Positions 21,936 to 33,913 of a stretch of DNA of 64,000 nt are shown piece after piece (position 1 is the stretch's first letter; every line of letters starts with the position of its first letter). The DNA is from Clonostachys chloroleuca (lineage: Eukaryota; Ascomycota; Sordariomycetes; Hypocreales; Bionectriaceae), in contig JBANAY010000003.1 in assembly GCA_037952775.1 (NCBI GenBank), forward strand, positions 3,782,001 to 3,846,000, read 5' to 3'. The notes beneath the pieces are model-generated. The model searched no databases. It was not told the origin of the DNA and worked only from the letters and a program-made list of their open reading frames with translations. The translations under genes and the position numbers were made by a program.

Positions 21936-24016
21936 GATGAATATTTTTTGAGATTGAAAGAATGGTTCACCTTGTGCTGAGGAGCTGGAGCTTGATGTGG
22001 TCGAGAGCATTCTGATACTGAAACGAGAACCATTGGGCCTTTTATACACACACAACGAGCGGTTTGTTTGCACTTTCGTTGTTAGCGCCAGCATTCACGT
22101 CCCTATCGAGCAGCCAATTCGGCATTTTCTGCCAAGACCAATATGTATTAGTCGATGGTCACTGCCGAGACTATTCTTATCAAGAAGGCTTGGCCGGCAG
22201 GGGGAAGCCACACCAATAAGGGACGAGATGGATGCCATCCTACCTGTTTGTTGCAGATAGTGCTTGTGTGCGAGTGTGTAACTAACGCCACCAGATTATT
22301 GAGACTATTGAGGGCAAATAATAGATACCTAAGAGACGCTATACTGAATATCCTCAACGTATATCGGTTCATACTACTGTTGTACTCTGCCAGTCGGGCT
22401 AGAAAGTGGTCTGCTTCTACGGCGGTATGCGAGTCTCGACTTCAAAAGTTCCCAACGGGAATATGTGTGCAGCAGGATCTTGATTAAGCAGGTGCCTACG
22501 CTGAAATTCAGTCGTGGGGGTAACTAATATCATGCCAAGAGGCTGTTGCATGTCTTGTTACTGGCAATCTGAGTACATATGTATTAAGGCGTGGACTAAA
22601 GTTTGGCACTTATGCATAAAAACCACGCGATGGTACAGTCACTCACCTTCCATAATGGAATTAAGATAAATTAGATTTTACTTGGTGGGCTACGTTAGCC
22701 TTGTTGTGGGAGGGGCTTGCTGGAAATCGTCGAGATCGGCAGCTCCCGTCTGGAGTCAAAACAGCCTTATTAGGATTCTTGTGAGTTTATATGGTGGAAG
22801 GATCCCAAGAAGGCCATGTTTTCGTGAGTAAGCCGCCACACCGGAGCAGGCTGCAACATGCAGGAGATAAACATTCGGGTAGGAAACACAAACCGCAGGA
22901 GGATCGACCTCTTCCAAATCCTAGATCCAATGGATAGGGCATTGTTCGGATGTACTGCAATAAAAATCGGTTGTCTAGTGATCTTACTTCGGGAGGGTAA
23001 TGTAACACCAGAGACTGGTGTATGGCAAAGACAAACCAATGATATGTGAATGAGGTTGTCAGTCGCTATCATGCCTCGATGGCCTGACCGACAGTCTTCA
23101 CGACCCAAGATGGAGGCTCTCTTCCGAGCAGGACCAGTGAAGGTCCCAAGCCCGAGGATCAGGCTCTCAAGCGGGGATCACCACGCTAGGTATGCGTGCC
23201 GGTCTCTTGGCACCGGCGGGGGATTTTCTCCATATGGTAGATGCTGCGGGTTCTAGAATGGATGTCTGTCACTAAGTCTTGGGATGATACAAGTACCTTC
23301 CATTTTCGAGTTATCTAGAGTAAAACTCTCGTAAAAAGAAATAAGACAGCGGCACTACTCCTCGTCGCTATCTAAGTGGTTGAGGCACCTGGTTCAACTG
23401 GCCTTGAGCAGAGTTGTTGGCTGCACTGCGTGCTGAAACACAAACTCAAAACGGGTTTCATGATCTGCATCCCACGGCAGTCCTGGCATTTATTATTCAT
23501 GTCAAGCCTGTTCCCTGTCAGTCGGACAGTCATCCAACTTTATCTAAGCCCGGTCTATCCGCACCCAAGACGGCTGTAAACTACTCTCGAGGAGCGATTT
23601 ATTTCTCTGCAGCCCATCATCCTCAAACTCGGATTGGCGATGCACTTGTCCTACTTGATGCTTGCGCCAAGAGGGAGCGGCGGGCATGAAACAGCTGGGG
23701 GAAGCTCCAACACTCCACTCCCACGTCGCAGGCGGCTTCACTGGCCCTCGTATCAGGTCTTTGCGCCAGGATTGATCCCTGCCATGTTGCATGCTGGCTG
23801 TTTCTTCGTCGCTTGGCAGCCGATAGCAGCTTTGCAGCAGCCTAAAGGGGATTGACTCGTCCACCACTGCGTTGCGTCGCGATGAAACCCGCCGAGTCAT
23901 CGACCTCATCCCCAGGATTTCCCCCAACCCGCCCTTCCAGTCCTCGATGGATGGCTCGACAAATTCTTCATTTCAACCTACACTGAAGTGACTGACGCGA
24001 ACGAGAGGCGCCAGCC
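21936..24016. other. 2-kb intergenic region
   Basis: Holds the deuterolysin promoter at its left end. Elsewhere only short open frames with no recognisable composition on either strand. Confidence 0.4.
22040..22046 (-). promoter_or_regulatory. TATA box of the deuterolysin gene
   Basis: TATAAAA on the minus strand, about 105 bp before the ATG at 21935. Confidence 0.6.
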
Positions 24017-24640
24017 ATGAGACGCCCACGGCAACAACCAATCTCACAGACCTATTGGTCGCTCCGGCTGCTGGCGGCCGTCTTCACCATCCTCGCGCTG
24101 TTCATGCTGTTCAATGACCTCCCGCTGCCGAGCACGATAAAGATCAAGAAGAAGGAGCCCAAGGTGTCGGCCATCGCGGGCCTGAAGCTCAACATCAAGC
24201 ACACGCCCGGCTCCTCGCCGCCCGAGATCATGGCCATCGTCGTCAACGAGAACAAGTTCCCCGTCTCGATACTGTCCTACGAGTCGCCGCTCGATCCGCT
24301 GGTGGTGGCATTGGGCCAGCTGGAGATCACGCCGGCGGGCGCAAAGGCTCCCCTCGAGCTGAACAAGATCGTCGTCCGCAGGGCGTGGCCCCCGACCCGC
24401 GACCAGCTCATCACCGTCGGGCCTGGCGGGAGCGTGATGGGCTCGATTCTGCTGAAGGAGGACGTCGTGCCGCCTGGGGCGCTGCAAGGGAAGGTCTCGA
24501 TGGAGCTCAAGGGGAGGTGGCAGGCTGTTTGGTCGATCAGGAAAGAAAACATTCCCGACCAGTCGCTAGAGGATCCCTTCTCCAGCCCCGAGGTCGAGCG
24601 CGGGAAGTATTCGACAGGGAAGGTCTTGTTTCACTTTTAA
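24017..24640 (+). CDS. Membrane-anchored beta-sandwich-like protein, unknown function
   Basis: Single-exon, 207 aa. Residues about 15-36 are a membrane anchor or signal anchor (LRLLAAVFTILALFMLF) after a basic N terminus; a Lys-rich stretch follows. The rest has alternating strands (LKLNIKHT, MAIVVNENKFPVSIL, LITVGPGGSVMGSILL, GRWQAVWS). Its pattern resembles the strand-rich pro-domain of fungal deuterolysins (LDIKIEMV, VKATIVNTGSSNLKVL) encoded 2 kb away, but no protease motif is present. Strong codon bias toward G/C supports real coding. A role as a secretory-pathway or surface protein is inferred from the anchor only. Confidence 0.7.
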   Translation: MRRPRQQPISQTYWSLRLLAAVFTILALFMLFNDLPLPSTIKIKKKEPKVSAIAGLKLNIKHTPGSSPPEIMAIVVNENKFPVSILSYESPLDPLVVALGQLEITPAGAKAPLELNKIVVRRAWPPTRDQLITVGPGGSVMGSILLKEDVVPPGALQGKVSMELKGRWQAVWSIRKENIPDQSLEDPFSSPEVERGKYSTGKVLFHF

Positions 24641-24850
24641 TGCGCTGTAGCGTTTGTCGCCGTGTTAATAACCTGAAGTTGTCTACATGAGGCTGCGCTG
24701 TAATAACACAAGTGGAGGGTCGGCCTGAGTGACAAGCAACAGCAGGGCTGTACACTCAAAGCGAGGCTGGAAAAATTCTAAATAAATAAGCATAGAAGCG
24801 ACGCATTATAAAATTGAACATTATTAAGAGTAGATGGCGAGCGCTTATGG

Positions 24851-24869
24851 ATCAATCAATCAATCAATC
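24851..24869. repeat. (ATCA)n microsatellite
   Basis: About 4.75 perfect ATCA units in the intergenic region upstream of the zinc-less regulator gene. Confidence 0.85.
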
Positions 24870-25400
24870 CCAAAACACACCTCTCTTTCTTGCTACCCTA
24901 TACAAACACACTCCGCTGGGAGTTTTGATCATTTTGTCATCAGATTCACCTTTTCATCTCACTTTCAAGGTAAGATTGAAGCATTGAATCTTCGCCGCTG
25001 CCAATGTGAATAAGTCCAAATTTTGACCTTGGCCAGATGAGGCATTGCCACGCGCTGCTCATATCCCTCAGCTTCCCAGACCACAGCCACCAACACACAC
25101 ACAACTTAGCCGGTGGCCCGGGTCAACGAGAAATCACCTAGCTTGATGGAGCTTAACATATATCTACCTCCACTGGAGAAGCTGAGCTAAAAAAAAAAAC
25201 ACATCTGCGGGGGATCATGTGACACTCCAGATTCTCGATCGGACTGAGTCGCGCACATCATCGTCTGCTGCCTCATTCAGCCCCGGGATTTATAGACGGG
25301 GATGGCACACGTTCGACTGATGCACTATCGCCCGCCCTCGGGGACCTCGATTGATTAATCCCAGCGCCGGGCGCGTGATGCCTGGTCGAGCCGGGGCAAC

Positions 25401-26885
25401 ATGAGTACCACCCTCTCCCCGGACGAGTTCGTCTTGGATCCGGGGTACCTCGCCTTCCAGGAGGAGCTGCGATGCCTCATCTTCCACACGGCCCAGACGG
25501 CTGCCCCGTCGCGAGAAGGCTCTCCCGGACTGGGGATCCCACCAGACGGGACGTCCTTTTCGCCCGAGCAGCAGCAGGAGACGCAGGCGCAGGTCAAGGC
25601 CATCCTGTCGACCGGCCGCCACGTCGAGTATCTGAAGAACTACGTCGCCGAAGTTGCGCCTTGGGTATGTATCTATTTTGAACTATTTATGTTCTATTCT
25701 ACTACGACCTCTCTCAATGGAATATACTGACTGTCCCAGCTCGACATGTTCGACAGCAGCAGGACCTTCACCATCCAGGTCCCGAATCTCGCCCAGCGCT
25801 GTCCCGCCCTGCTCTATGCCATCCTCGCCCTTTCAGCACGCCAGATTGAGCGCAAAGAGGGCAAGCAGCACTCGTTCGACAGCCTCGAGCTCTACCAGGA
25901 AGCCATCCGCCTGCTGAACCCTCTCCTCCAGGCCAAGGACCTGGCCATCATCCCCATCTGCGTCATCCTGTGCTGCCTCGAGATGATGTCCGCGAGCCCG
26001 CACGACTGGCGCAAACATCTCGAGGGCTGCGCGGCCCTCTTTGACGCCTTTGGCGTGAACGGCTTCAGCGGCGGGATGCTGCAGGCCGTGTTCTGGTGCT
26101 ACGCACGAATGGGTATGTCCATCTTTATACAAAAGCTCCTCATCCCCAAGCTCAACATCCATCTCACAGATCTCTGCGGCGCCCTCATCTCCGACGGCAC
26201 GCAGGCCACCCTCGTCAGCATGGACAGCTGGCTCTCCCCCGGCTCGCCGCAGTTCCAGGCCGCCCACCTCTTCCGCGAGCACGCCTCCCCGGACATGCAC
26301 GCCAACTACGCCGTCTTCCTCTGCGCCCAGGTCTGCGAGCTCATCGCCGACCGCACCCGCTTCGTCGAGCTGGGCGACCGCACCAGCGGCTGCGACGCCC
26401 CTTCCTTCGAGCGCCGCTGGCTCGCCCTCTGGAACTCCCTGCAGGCCTGGGTCCGCGACCGCCCGCCCGACATCGTCCCCGTCGAGCTCGTCGACGCCCA
26501 GCCCTTCCCGCAGATCCTCTTCGTCCACTGGGCGGGCATCTCCTCCAACCAGCTCTACCACACGGCCTGCATCCTGCTGCTGGGCTGCGCGCCCACGGGG
26601 CTCCGGCTCCAAGACCCGGGCCACGTCGGCTCGGCCGTCTGGCACGCAAAGTGCATCTGCGGCATCTCGTTCACGAACCCGCACCGGGGCTGCCTGAATA
26701 ACGCCATCCAGCCGCTGTGGATCGCGGGGAGGCTGCTGAGCCACCGGTCCGAGCACGTACTCATCGCCAAGCTGATCCGGAGCATCGAGAACATGACGGG
26801 GTGGGCGACGTGCTGGAGGATCTCCGACTTGGAGGTGGCCTGGGGGCATACCGTGCCCAGATCACCGCGGAGAGTACTGAAATGA
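25401..26885 (+). CDS. Fungal_trans_2-type regulator paralogue without zinc cluster
   Basis: Exons 25401-25664, 25740-26112 and 26170-26885 give 450 aa. The second intron is 57 nt, a multiple of three, so retention would not break the frame. The protein has the middle homology region of fungal Zn(II)2Cys6 factors (PF11951-like): RCPALLYAILALSARQ, then the SSNQLYHTA and WHAKCICGIS blocks shared with the next gene. It starts MSTTLSPDEF and has no CxxCx6C cluster; I searched the 600 bp upstream by eye for a zinc-cluster exon and found none. It may act as a co-regulator or a dominant-negative partner of its neighbour. The last exon is very GC-rich. Confidence 0.82.
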
Positions 26886-27007
26886 AGTGTAATTGCATAA
26901 GGGGATATAAGCCCCGGGTATATAACGTTATGTATGAGTATAGCTATACTACAAAACCAATCAAACCATTCCAAAATCACCCGCTTTTGTTTGTTTGCCA
27001 TGAATCA

Positions 27008-29112
27008 TCAATCCGGCTGCCACAGACTACTCAGATGCTCCGACAGCCCGCTCAAATTCCACCCCGTGATGGCCGCGATCCGGTGAAACCCGCCCAGGAC
27101 GGCGTTCTGCTGCGGCTCGTACGTCATGCGCTGCGCGGCGAGGAACAGCGAGGCCACGAGGCTAAAGTCCCAGCTGCAGCGGTCCTCGTTGTTGAGGCTG
27201 ATGCCGCAGACGCGCTGGGCGTGCCATAGCGGCGACACGAGGATGGAGCGGCCGGCGGCGTCCTTGCTGAGGGTGCGGGGCCGGTTCTGGAGTAGGAGGA
27301 GCATGGCGGTGTGGTATAGCTGGTTGGAGAGGACGGCGGCCGCGTTGGTGAAGAGGATGGTGGGGAAGAGGTTCGTGTCCGTCTCGTTGATGCTGTCCTC
27401 GAGCTCGACCATGGGCTTGAAGTCCTGGGGCCGGTTGGCGTACCATATGTTGAGGCTCTGCGAGAGCTCCATCCAGGTCTGGACGGTGCCGACATGGGTG
27501 GGTTGGCCGGTGTCGCCGTGGAAGCACAGGTTGAGCACTTGGGCGCAGAGGAGGGCGGGTTCGCGGTCGTAGCCGAGCATGTCGCGGGAGAGGTTTCGGG
27601 AGGAGGGCGACGTGATTCCGGAGGAGAGGATGTTGGGGACGAAGACGGGCGACTTCATCACAAGCCCAGTGCTTAGATCTGCTCAATCTATTAGCTACTC
27701 CATCCCTTTGAGACGAGAACTACTTGTTGGCCTTACCAAACCGAAGCAGCACCCAGGCTGATGCCATATTGATGCTGGTGTACTGTTGACTGGCCGCAGC
27801 CGAGTTCAAGAACTGCACCCAGGCGCTGTTCACGTCTTGGAATGGCCGTTTCCAGGCAAGTGGATGTGTCAAAATGTGGTGCCGCGTCATGTTCAGCACA
27901 AAGGCAGCAAGATCGATCGTGAAGCTCGTCTCTGAAGGAGACATGCATTGGCTGCTTGTCTCTGAGGGATAGTATTCTCTCCCCACCTCACTGTCGAGAG
28001 AGACGGAGGACAAGATCAACAAAGCCTCCAGCACTGGGGGGCAGAGTGATGCCATGCGAGCGACCTGAAGCCCAAATGTTTGACCCGAATCGCCAATATC
28101 AAGCTGCACCGATCATCAGAGGTTAGCTGGGAAAGGTCTGGAGTTTATAGCCTGGTCGAACGTACCCATGGCGCAATATTATATCGGTAGTGGCGTATCA
28201 ACTGAATCTTCTCGCTCTGAGGAAGATGCGCGCAGTTGGGAAACAACTCCTTCAACGAACCGGAGCTCTGGACTGTCAATCCGGGGCTGGACGCAAGCTC
28301 GTTGGAGCCCGCCAACGAGAATCCGCTGCCGCCACCATGTATTCCCTTCTCGAAGGCCGAATTGTCGGGATGGCTGAGGGACAGCAACACGTTCAAGGCC
28401 GTGTCGTAGGCCCTGTGGCCCGGTGACGTCTCATCCGTCTCGTGGTTCTGGGTGGTTGGTGTGGCAGCAAAGTCTTGCCTCGCGTCGACGGACTTGGCGA
28501 TCAGCGCCGGGTCGTGCGATGCGTGTAGAGAGAGCGGCGGCGGGTTCGACAATGCAGAGCCTGGTTCTTGTTCAGGGTCTCGGGGTATAGCATCGAGGTC
28601 GGTCGCGTTCGTGAGGACGGTCGACGGCGCTGAACTGTCGCTCGTCTGCGGGCGAGGCTCGGACGAGACAGACAAGTCTTCTCGGGGTTTATTGGTCTGC
28701 TTGGATGTGGCCGATCCAGGTTCGACGAACTGCCCAGCTCCCTCGTCAGCGAATGATCCTCCATGCGCGGCTAGTTATGCCTTTCCAACAGAAGATATGA
28801 GACGGTCTAACATACCCGAAGCGTCGAGTACGACGACGAGGCCGGCTTCTCGGTCGATCCAGGCGCCGTGAGCGAGTTCTTATCCAGGAACGAGAGCCGC
28901 GTGCCGTACTGGCAGTCGAAGCCGCCGTCGCGACATCGCTGGCATTTGGGTTTCCCTTCGTCGCCTGTCGCAATTGGGCCGCCGTTAGCGCATCAAGCCG
29001 AAGAGCAATCGACCGTCATATCATTCCTACATTTACGCCTGCGCACACGGCATTTCAAACAGCCGGTGCGCGTCCTCTTGAAGCGGGTCTTCTCGCCCGC
29101 ATTGGCGGACAT
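27008..29112 (-). CDS. Zn(II)2Cys6 transcription factor
   Basis: Five exons, 29112-29031, 28964-28816, 28729-28166, 28103-27737 and 27678-27008, give 610 aa. The binuclear zinc cluster is seen only after splicing: CLKCRVRRRKC from exon 1 (the third Cys codon is split), then CQRC and FDC from exon 2, matching C-x2-C-x6-C-x6-C-x2-C-x6-C. Its first intron has a GCTAAC branch point. A Ser/Pro/Thr-rich linker follows (about residues 80-200), then the fungal TF homology region with LSNQLYHTA and WHAQRVCGIS. It is tail-to-tail with its paralogue, 122 bp apart, and head-to-head with the aldo/keto reductase gene, sharing a 595-bp promoter region. Regulation of the reductase is plausible. Confidence 0.9.
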
Positions 29113-29707
29113 GGTTGATGGGCGTGTGGAAGCAGCGTACAGAACGAGCAGACGGGGGCTCGAAGGGTAGAAACTTCCGGAGAGGGAAGTCCTGAGATCA
29201 ACTGGGGGTTTCATCTTCCATCCCCGCCTTTTGGCCCAGCACCTCCGCTCTCTCTCTATGTGCGTAGTGTAACTGAAGTGGAGGGGCTGGAGTCAGGCTG
29301 CTAAGCTGGGTAGGTCACAGGCTACGTCCTGACTCGAGCTGGAAGCTTGTAGCCGAGGAAACATACCAGAGCTAAACCATTGGTGTTTGGGCTGTGATCC
29401 ACTCGTCCAGTTCTCCCGAAGATACCACATCTGGAAGTTGTAAGCACTTGGTGGTGGCTCGTCGCCCTGCCCACTTGGGTAATGCCTCATTTTTTTATGG
29501 AGGGGCAGTTCCAGTTCACACTGGACAGTGACGTTAGTTTGGCGTTGTTTCTTTCTGTAGAGCGTTTTGGCTGTGGATGTGGTGGATGGATGGATGGGTC
29601 ATATAATAAAGGGGATGGAGGGGACGTCCCCGAGTGCACGTTTCCTCTCCTCCTTCTTCATACTAATCAATTGATTGATTTGAATCCGTCTACATTCCCT
29701 AGTCATC
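29113..29707. promoter_or_regulatory. Shared divergent promoter region (TF and aldo/keto reductase)
   Basis: A 595-bp intergenic region between two divergent starts. A TATA-like atataataaa (29601-29610) lies about 100 bp before the reductase ATG. The layout fits a pathway-specific regulator sharing a promoter with its target, but this is inference. Confidence 0.5.
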
Positions 29708-30821
29708 ATGTCTGCTACCGTCAAGCTCGCCTCTGGCCGTGAGATGCCCCTTGTGGGCTTCGGTCTCTGGAAAGTCCCCGCCGAGACCGCTGCCGAAACC
29801 GTCTACAATGTGAGCAAATACCCCTCAATTGACCTCGTGGGAGCTTTCGCAATGCTCACCCATTTACTGTAGGCCATCAAGGCCGGCTACCGTCTGTTCG
29901 ACGGCGCCTACGACTACCAGAACGAGAAGGAGGCTGGCGAGGGCATCAAGCGCGCCATCTCCGAGGGTCTGGTAAAGCGCGAGGACATCTTCGTCACCAC
30001 CAAGCTCTGGAACAACTACCACCGCCGCGAGCATGCTCTCGAGATGGCCAAGCTCCAGAACGAGGCCTGGGGTCTGGGGTACATCGACCTCTACCTGATT
30101 CACTTCCCCGTGTCGCTCGAGTACGTCGAGCCTTCCAAGCGCCGGTTCCCTGTAAGTGCCTTCTCTCAACCACTTCTTCTTCACTCTCCTCCTGTCTTAT
30201 CGAAAATACTGACCTCCTCAGGCCTGGTGGATGGACGACAACAAAGAAGTCGTCTCCTGGGACAAGGTCCCCATCCGCGAGACGTGGGAGGCCCTCGAGA
30301 CCGTCGTCGACCAGGGCATCGCCCGCTCCATCGGCGTGTCCAACTTCCAGGCCCAGTCACTCTACGACATCCAGACGTACGCCCGCCACCCCATCTCGGC
30401 CCTCCAGATCGAGCACCACCCCTACCTCGTCCAGCCCGACCTCGTCGCCCTCGCCGCCGAGCTCAACATCACCGTCACCGCCTACTCCTCCTTCGGCCCC
30501 CAGAGCTTCATCGAGCTCGCCGGCATCTTCTCCGCCCGCGCCAAGGATACGCCCCTCCTCCTCGAGAGCGCCGCCATCAAGGCCATCGCCGACAAGCACG
30601 GCAAGACGCCCGCCCAGGTCCTCCTCCGCTGGGCCACGCAGCGCGGCATCGCCGTCATCCCCAAGTCCAACAACCCGGGCCGCCTGGCGCAGAACCTCGA
30701 CGTGACGGGCTTCGACCTCGCCAAGGAGGAGATTGAGCAGATCTCGGGGCTGGACCGCGGGCTGCGCTTCAACGATCCCGGCTTCTACCTGCCCAACCAC
30801 CCTCTGCGCATCTTCGCTTAG
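29708..30821 (+). CDS. D-xylose reductase-type aldo/keto reductase (AKR2)
   Basis: Cytosolic NAD(P)H-dependent reductase of aldoses; D-xylose to xylitol is the likeliest reaction, with L-arabinose possible. Exons 29708-29809, 29873-30151 and 30222-30821 give 326 aa, the family length. The catalytic tetrad is visible: Asp and Tyr in [10 protein letters not shown], Lys in TTKLWN and His in IHFPVS. The coenzyme-binding [10 protein letters not shown] motif and the C-terminal [10 protein letters not shown] segment are conserved. The start is [10 protein letters not shown], 98 bp after the TATA-like box. Codon use is strongly G/C-biased, suggesting high expression. Confidence 0.92.
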
Positions 30822-31002
30822 GTGGTGTGTCAGTAGGAAAAGAAAAGAAAATTGATTAATGACATAGAGGATATGATAATAAAAAGAAATTTGGAAATAA
30901 TTGCCAGCGTCTAAAAAGCAAGTGCTGTGAATGAGTCCATTGCAAATAGCGTCCTACATGTGCCATGCCTTTCTGTACGGGAGGGTCTGATCTCCTTGAA
31001 AG

Positions 31003-31025
31003 AAAAAAAAAAAAAAAAAAAAAAA
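31003..31025. repeat. Poly-A tract of 23 nt
   Basis: An uninterrupted run of A (23) flanked by purine-rich sequence, between the reductase and the D-serine dehydratase-like gene. A polymerase-slippage site; the length may vary between strains. Confidence 0.9.
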
Positions 31026-31394
31026 GAGGGGAAAAAAGAAGGAAACAGATCTCACATTGATATTCTCGGATTGTTGACATTCTCGCTTTGGGCGTCTTTC
31101 CAATACAAGCAGTTGATTCTTGACGGCTAAACTTTTTACCACTCAACCCCCGTAAAAATAGTGGTTGTTTTTTTTGTTTCCAGCGCAGGTACCTTCTGAA
31201 GCAGCTGCTGAGTGAAAGTACAGCAGGGTCTAACCGCTATTTCTGGCTGCGCGGGTAATATTTTGCCCACGCTCAACTGGTAGTCAGCCAACCTTCAGTC
31301 AGACAGGAATGAACTCTCAACCTAAGCTTCAAATCTGCAGTTCTCGTCTGTTTGATTGCTCTCTTAAATGATACTGTAGTCAATTGGCGCCGTC

Positions 31395-32829
31395 ATGCCG
31401 ATCCCTCGCCGAAGCCTCCCGTCGGAGGATGAGCTGCGGGAATTCTACGTCGGCCGAGACATCAACAGCCTCCCAAAGCCAGCGATTGTCCTCGATGTCG
31501 CCAAAGCAAGCCGCCATGCAGCTCAGATGCTTGAGGCTGCTCAATCGCTCCGCGTGGCATTTCGAGCCCATGTAAAGACACACAAGGTTGGCCAGCGACC
31601 CAATACCCCAGCAACCCTTGTCTCGATGCTGACCGGAGGTGATATCACAGACGACGCAGCTGGCTCGCATGCAGGTCGGCGAGTCCCCTGATGCGGCGAG
31701 ATTCGTGGTGTCGACAGTCGCTGAGCTGGAGCATATGGCCCCTGTCTTTGAAGACTTTACGCGCAATGGACGTCCAGTCGATGTCCTCTACGGCATTCCC
31801 ATCCCGCCGTCCCAGATCGTGCGGATTGCCAAGATAGCTGTTCGTCTTCGCCTTGTCTCCATCTCCTTCCTGGTCGACCATCCTTCACAGCTCGCGTCGC
31901 TCAGCGAGTTCTATGATCTGGTTGGGTCCCCGGCTAGTGTGTTCCTCAAGGTCGACACAGGCTACCACAGAGCAGGCCTCCCTCCCAGCTCACTCAACAA
32001 ACAGGGCCTGATCCAGGAGACCGCACAGCTCGAGTCACAGGGGAAAGCCGTCCTGGCCGGGCTGTACTCGCACAGCAGTCTCAGCTACAAAGACACGACG
32101 GCAGAACAGGCCATGGACAACCTGGCGTCCGAAATCGACGGTTGTCTCGAGGCGATTGCCGTCAACGCCCAGCACTTCCCCAAGGACAAGAAGCTCATCG
32201 TCAGTGTCGGGGCCTCCCCTCAGGTCACATCAATCCAGAACTTTGCACCTGTCTCGGGGAACGCGCCGACTGGCAAACTTGCAACAAGCTTGCAGCACAT
32301 GTCGTTGCATCCTGGCGTGGAGCTGGAGCTTCATGCCGGCGTGTACTCCGTCCTCGATATTCAGCAGCTCAGCACCAATTCGCGAACCTCATTGGGTTCC
32401 TTTGATGATGAGATTGCGGTGTCGGTCGTGGCGGAAGTGGTCAGCGTCTATAACGACGGCGAACGTAGCCAGCCTGAAGCGTTAGTTGCTGTTGGTGTTC
32501 TCGGCCTAGGGAGGGAACCAGCGGCGTATGGCGGATGGGGCGTTCTCAGTCGTGCATCTTATCCTTCGGTGGGGGATGCGGATGGGCGCCGACTGATCTT
32601 GGAGAGAATCAGCCAGGAGCATTCGATCGTCGCCTGGGAGAAGACGGAAGGGGATGACAACACTTCCCACTTGCCCCCGATTCCCCTTGAAGTTGGCCGA
32701 ACGGTCTCTATCTTCCCCAACCACGCTTGTATCACGGGGGCAATGTATGACTGGTACTTAGTAGTAGATTCTAGCTCAGGTTCGCCAACACGTGTAAGTG
32801 ACGTTTGGGTGCGAGCATCAGGATGGTAG
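31395..32829 (+). CDS. D-serine dehydratase-like / D-threonine aldolase family enzyme
   Basis: PLP enzyme with an alanine-racemase-type barrel, expected to break down D-serine to pyruvate and ammonia (or act on D-threonine). Exons 31395-31586 and 31651-32829 give 456 aa. The PLP lysine is in RAHVKTHK at the end of exon 1; the intron directly follows the second Lys codon. It starts GTTGGC (a weak donor), but the branch point GCTGAC and the acceptor are good and the joined KTTQLARMQ is the family consensus. The C-terminal domain ends with the metal-binding PNHAC motif (His and Cys bind zinc in yeast and chicken D-serine dehydratases). Probably cytosolic. The HSSLSY and DTGYHRAGLP motifs support the call. 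Confidence 0.9.
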
Positions 32830-33017
32830 AATATATCAAGTACTACTCTGAGGCCGAGTTCGCCGTTTATTTCCACTTCTTCAACTTGCCCGTAGAAGAC
32901 TTGATTGTGAAGGACCATAGATCGCTGCAAATTATCCTTGATTAATCAACTGAAAGAGAGAGTACGTATTCTATTCTATGAACAGCTCTAGCTGTACTAA
33001 TTCCTATCAATTCCATG

Positions 33018-33913
33018 TCAAGGATGCCCCTCTGGCTTTTCAACTTGCCCCTGGCCCAGAAAAGGGCACGCAGTCTGGGCGGCGGCATGCTCACTTTGTG
33101 TAGCGTTTCCCTTGTCCATTTGACGGAACATGTCCATCGGATCAAAGTAAATATCAAGCATGGTCACGCGCATCTGATCGTCTAAGTTTGCCACTGCCAT
33201 CCCCTTGATATCAATCACCTTGCCCGTTGACTTCACCGTCACCTTCTCCCCTTGCCTAAACACTAGTCAGAAACAATGTATTACGCTACTTGAAACAAAC
33301 TTAACAAGATCAACTCACTCATTCTTAGCCGTATAGTCCCCCTGGAAGGTGCCCCAGTGACGCCACCGAATAGCCAGCTTCGGCGGCCCGCCATACACAT
33401 CCAAGACCTCCCACGCAAAAAAGGGCATCATGCGCTTGAACGTCTTGTGGCTGGCAGAGAAATCGTTGTGCTCCGGGCTGTAGTACTTGTTCGGCTCAAT
33501 CAGGGCGTTGTAGGTCCCGATCTTGGCCATGGCCTCTGCAGGCTGGGGAGGGCCGCCGTTGAGACGGAATTGGTACTTTTCGGCATTGATGGTGCGCCAT
33601 TCCTTGGGGTTAGGCTTATAGGACGCCTCGATTTCCCAATTCTTAACCACGTTCTCGACTAGCTCTTCCAGGCTGCCGGCAGTGTGGTTCATGGTCTTGG
33701 CTGATGTGCACATTGTTCAGTGATTGGCAACAAATGAACCAAGGAGGGTAAGGGAGGGGGCAGAAAAAGAGGACTGTTCTTACTTTCTCTCCATGCTTTC
33801 CGATTCTTGGTGTAGTCTGGGCGCCGCCCAAACCTCCAGGTGGCCTCGTCCTTGAGGACAGCGTCTGGGGAGAGGAAGTAGTCAGGGAGAGCGGGAGCTT
33901 CTTCGGCACCCAT
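33018..33913 (-). CDS. Pathogen-related-protein homologue (SnoaL/NTF2-like fold)
   Basis: Three exons, 33913-33784, 33700-33319 and 33255-33018, with introns of 83 and 63 nt in good phase, give 249 aa. The sequence matches the plant 'pathogen-related protein' family, which also has many fungal members: TWRFGRRPDY near the N terminus, GSLEELVENVVKNWE, KIGTYNALI, the conserved WEVLDVYGGPP block, IRWRHWGTFQG, then DIKGMAVANLDDQMR. The fold is expected to be an SnoaL/NTF2-like cone that binds small hydrophobic ligands; no catalytic activity is established. No signal peptide. It converges on the D-serine dehydratase-like gene, 188 bp apart. Confidence 0.85.

Noticed and set aside
25833..26849. Long minus-strand open frame opposite the zinc-less regulator
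   Set aside because: Composition (Arg, Gly, Asp, Val rich, no motif) is that of antisense in GC-rich coding DNA.
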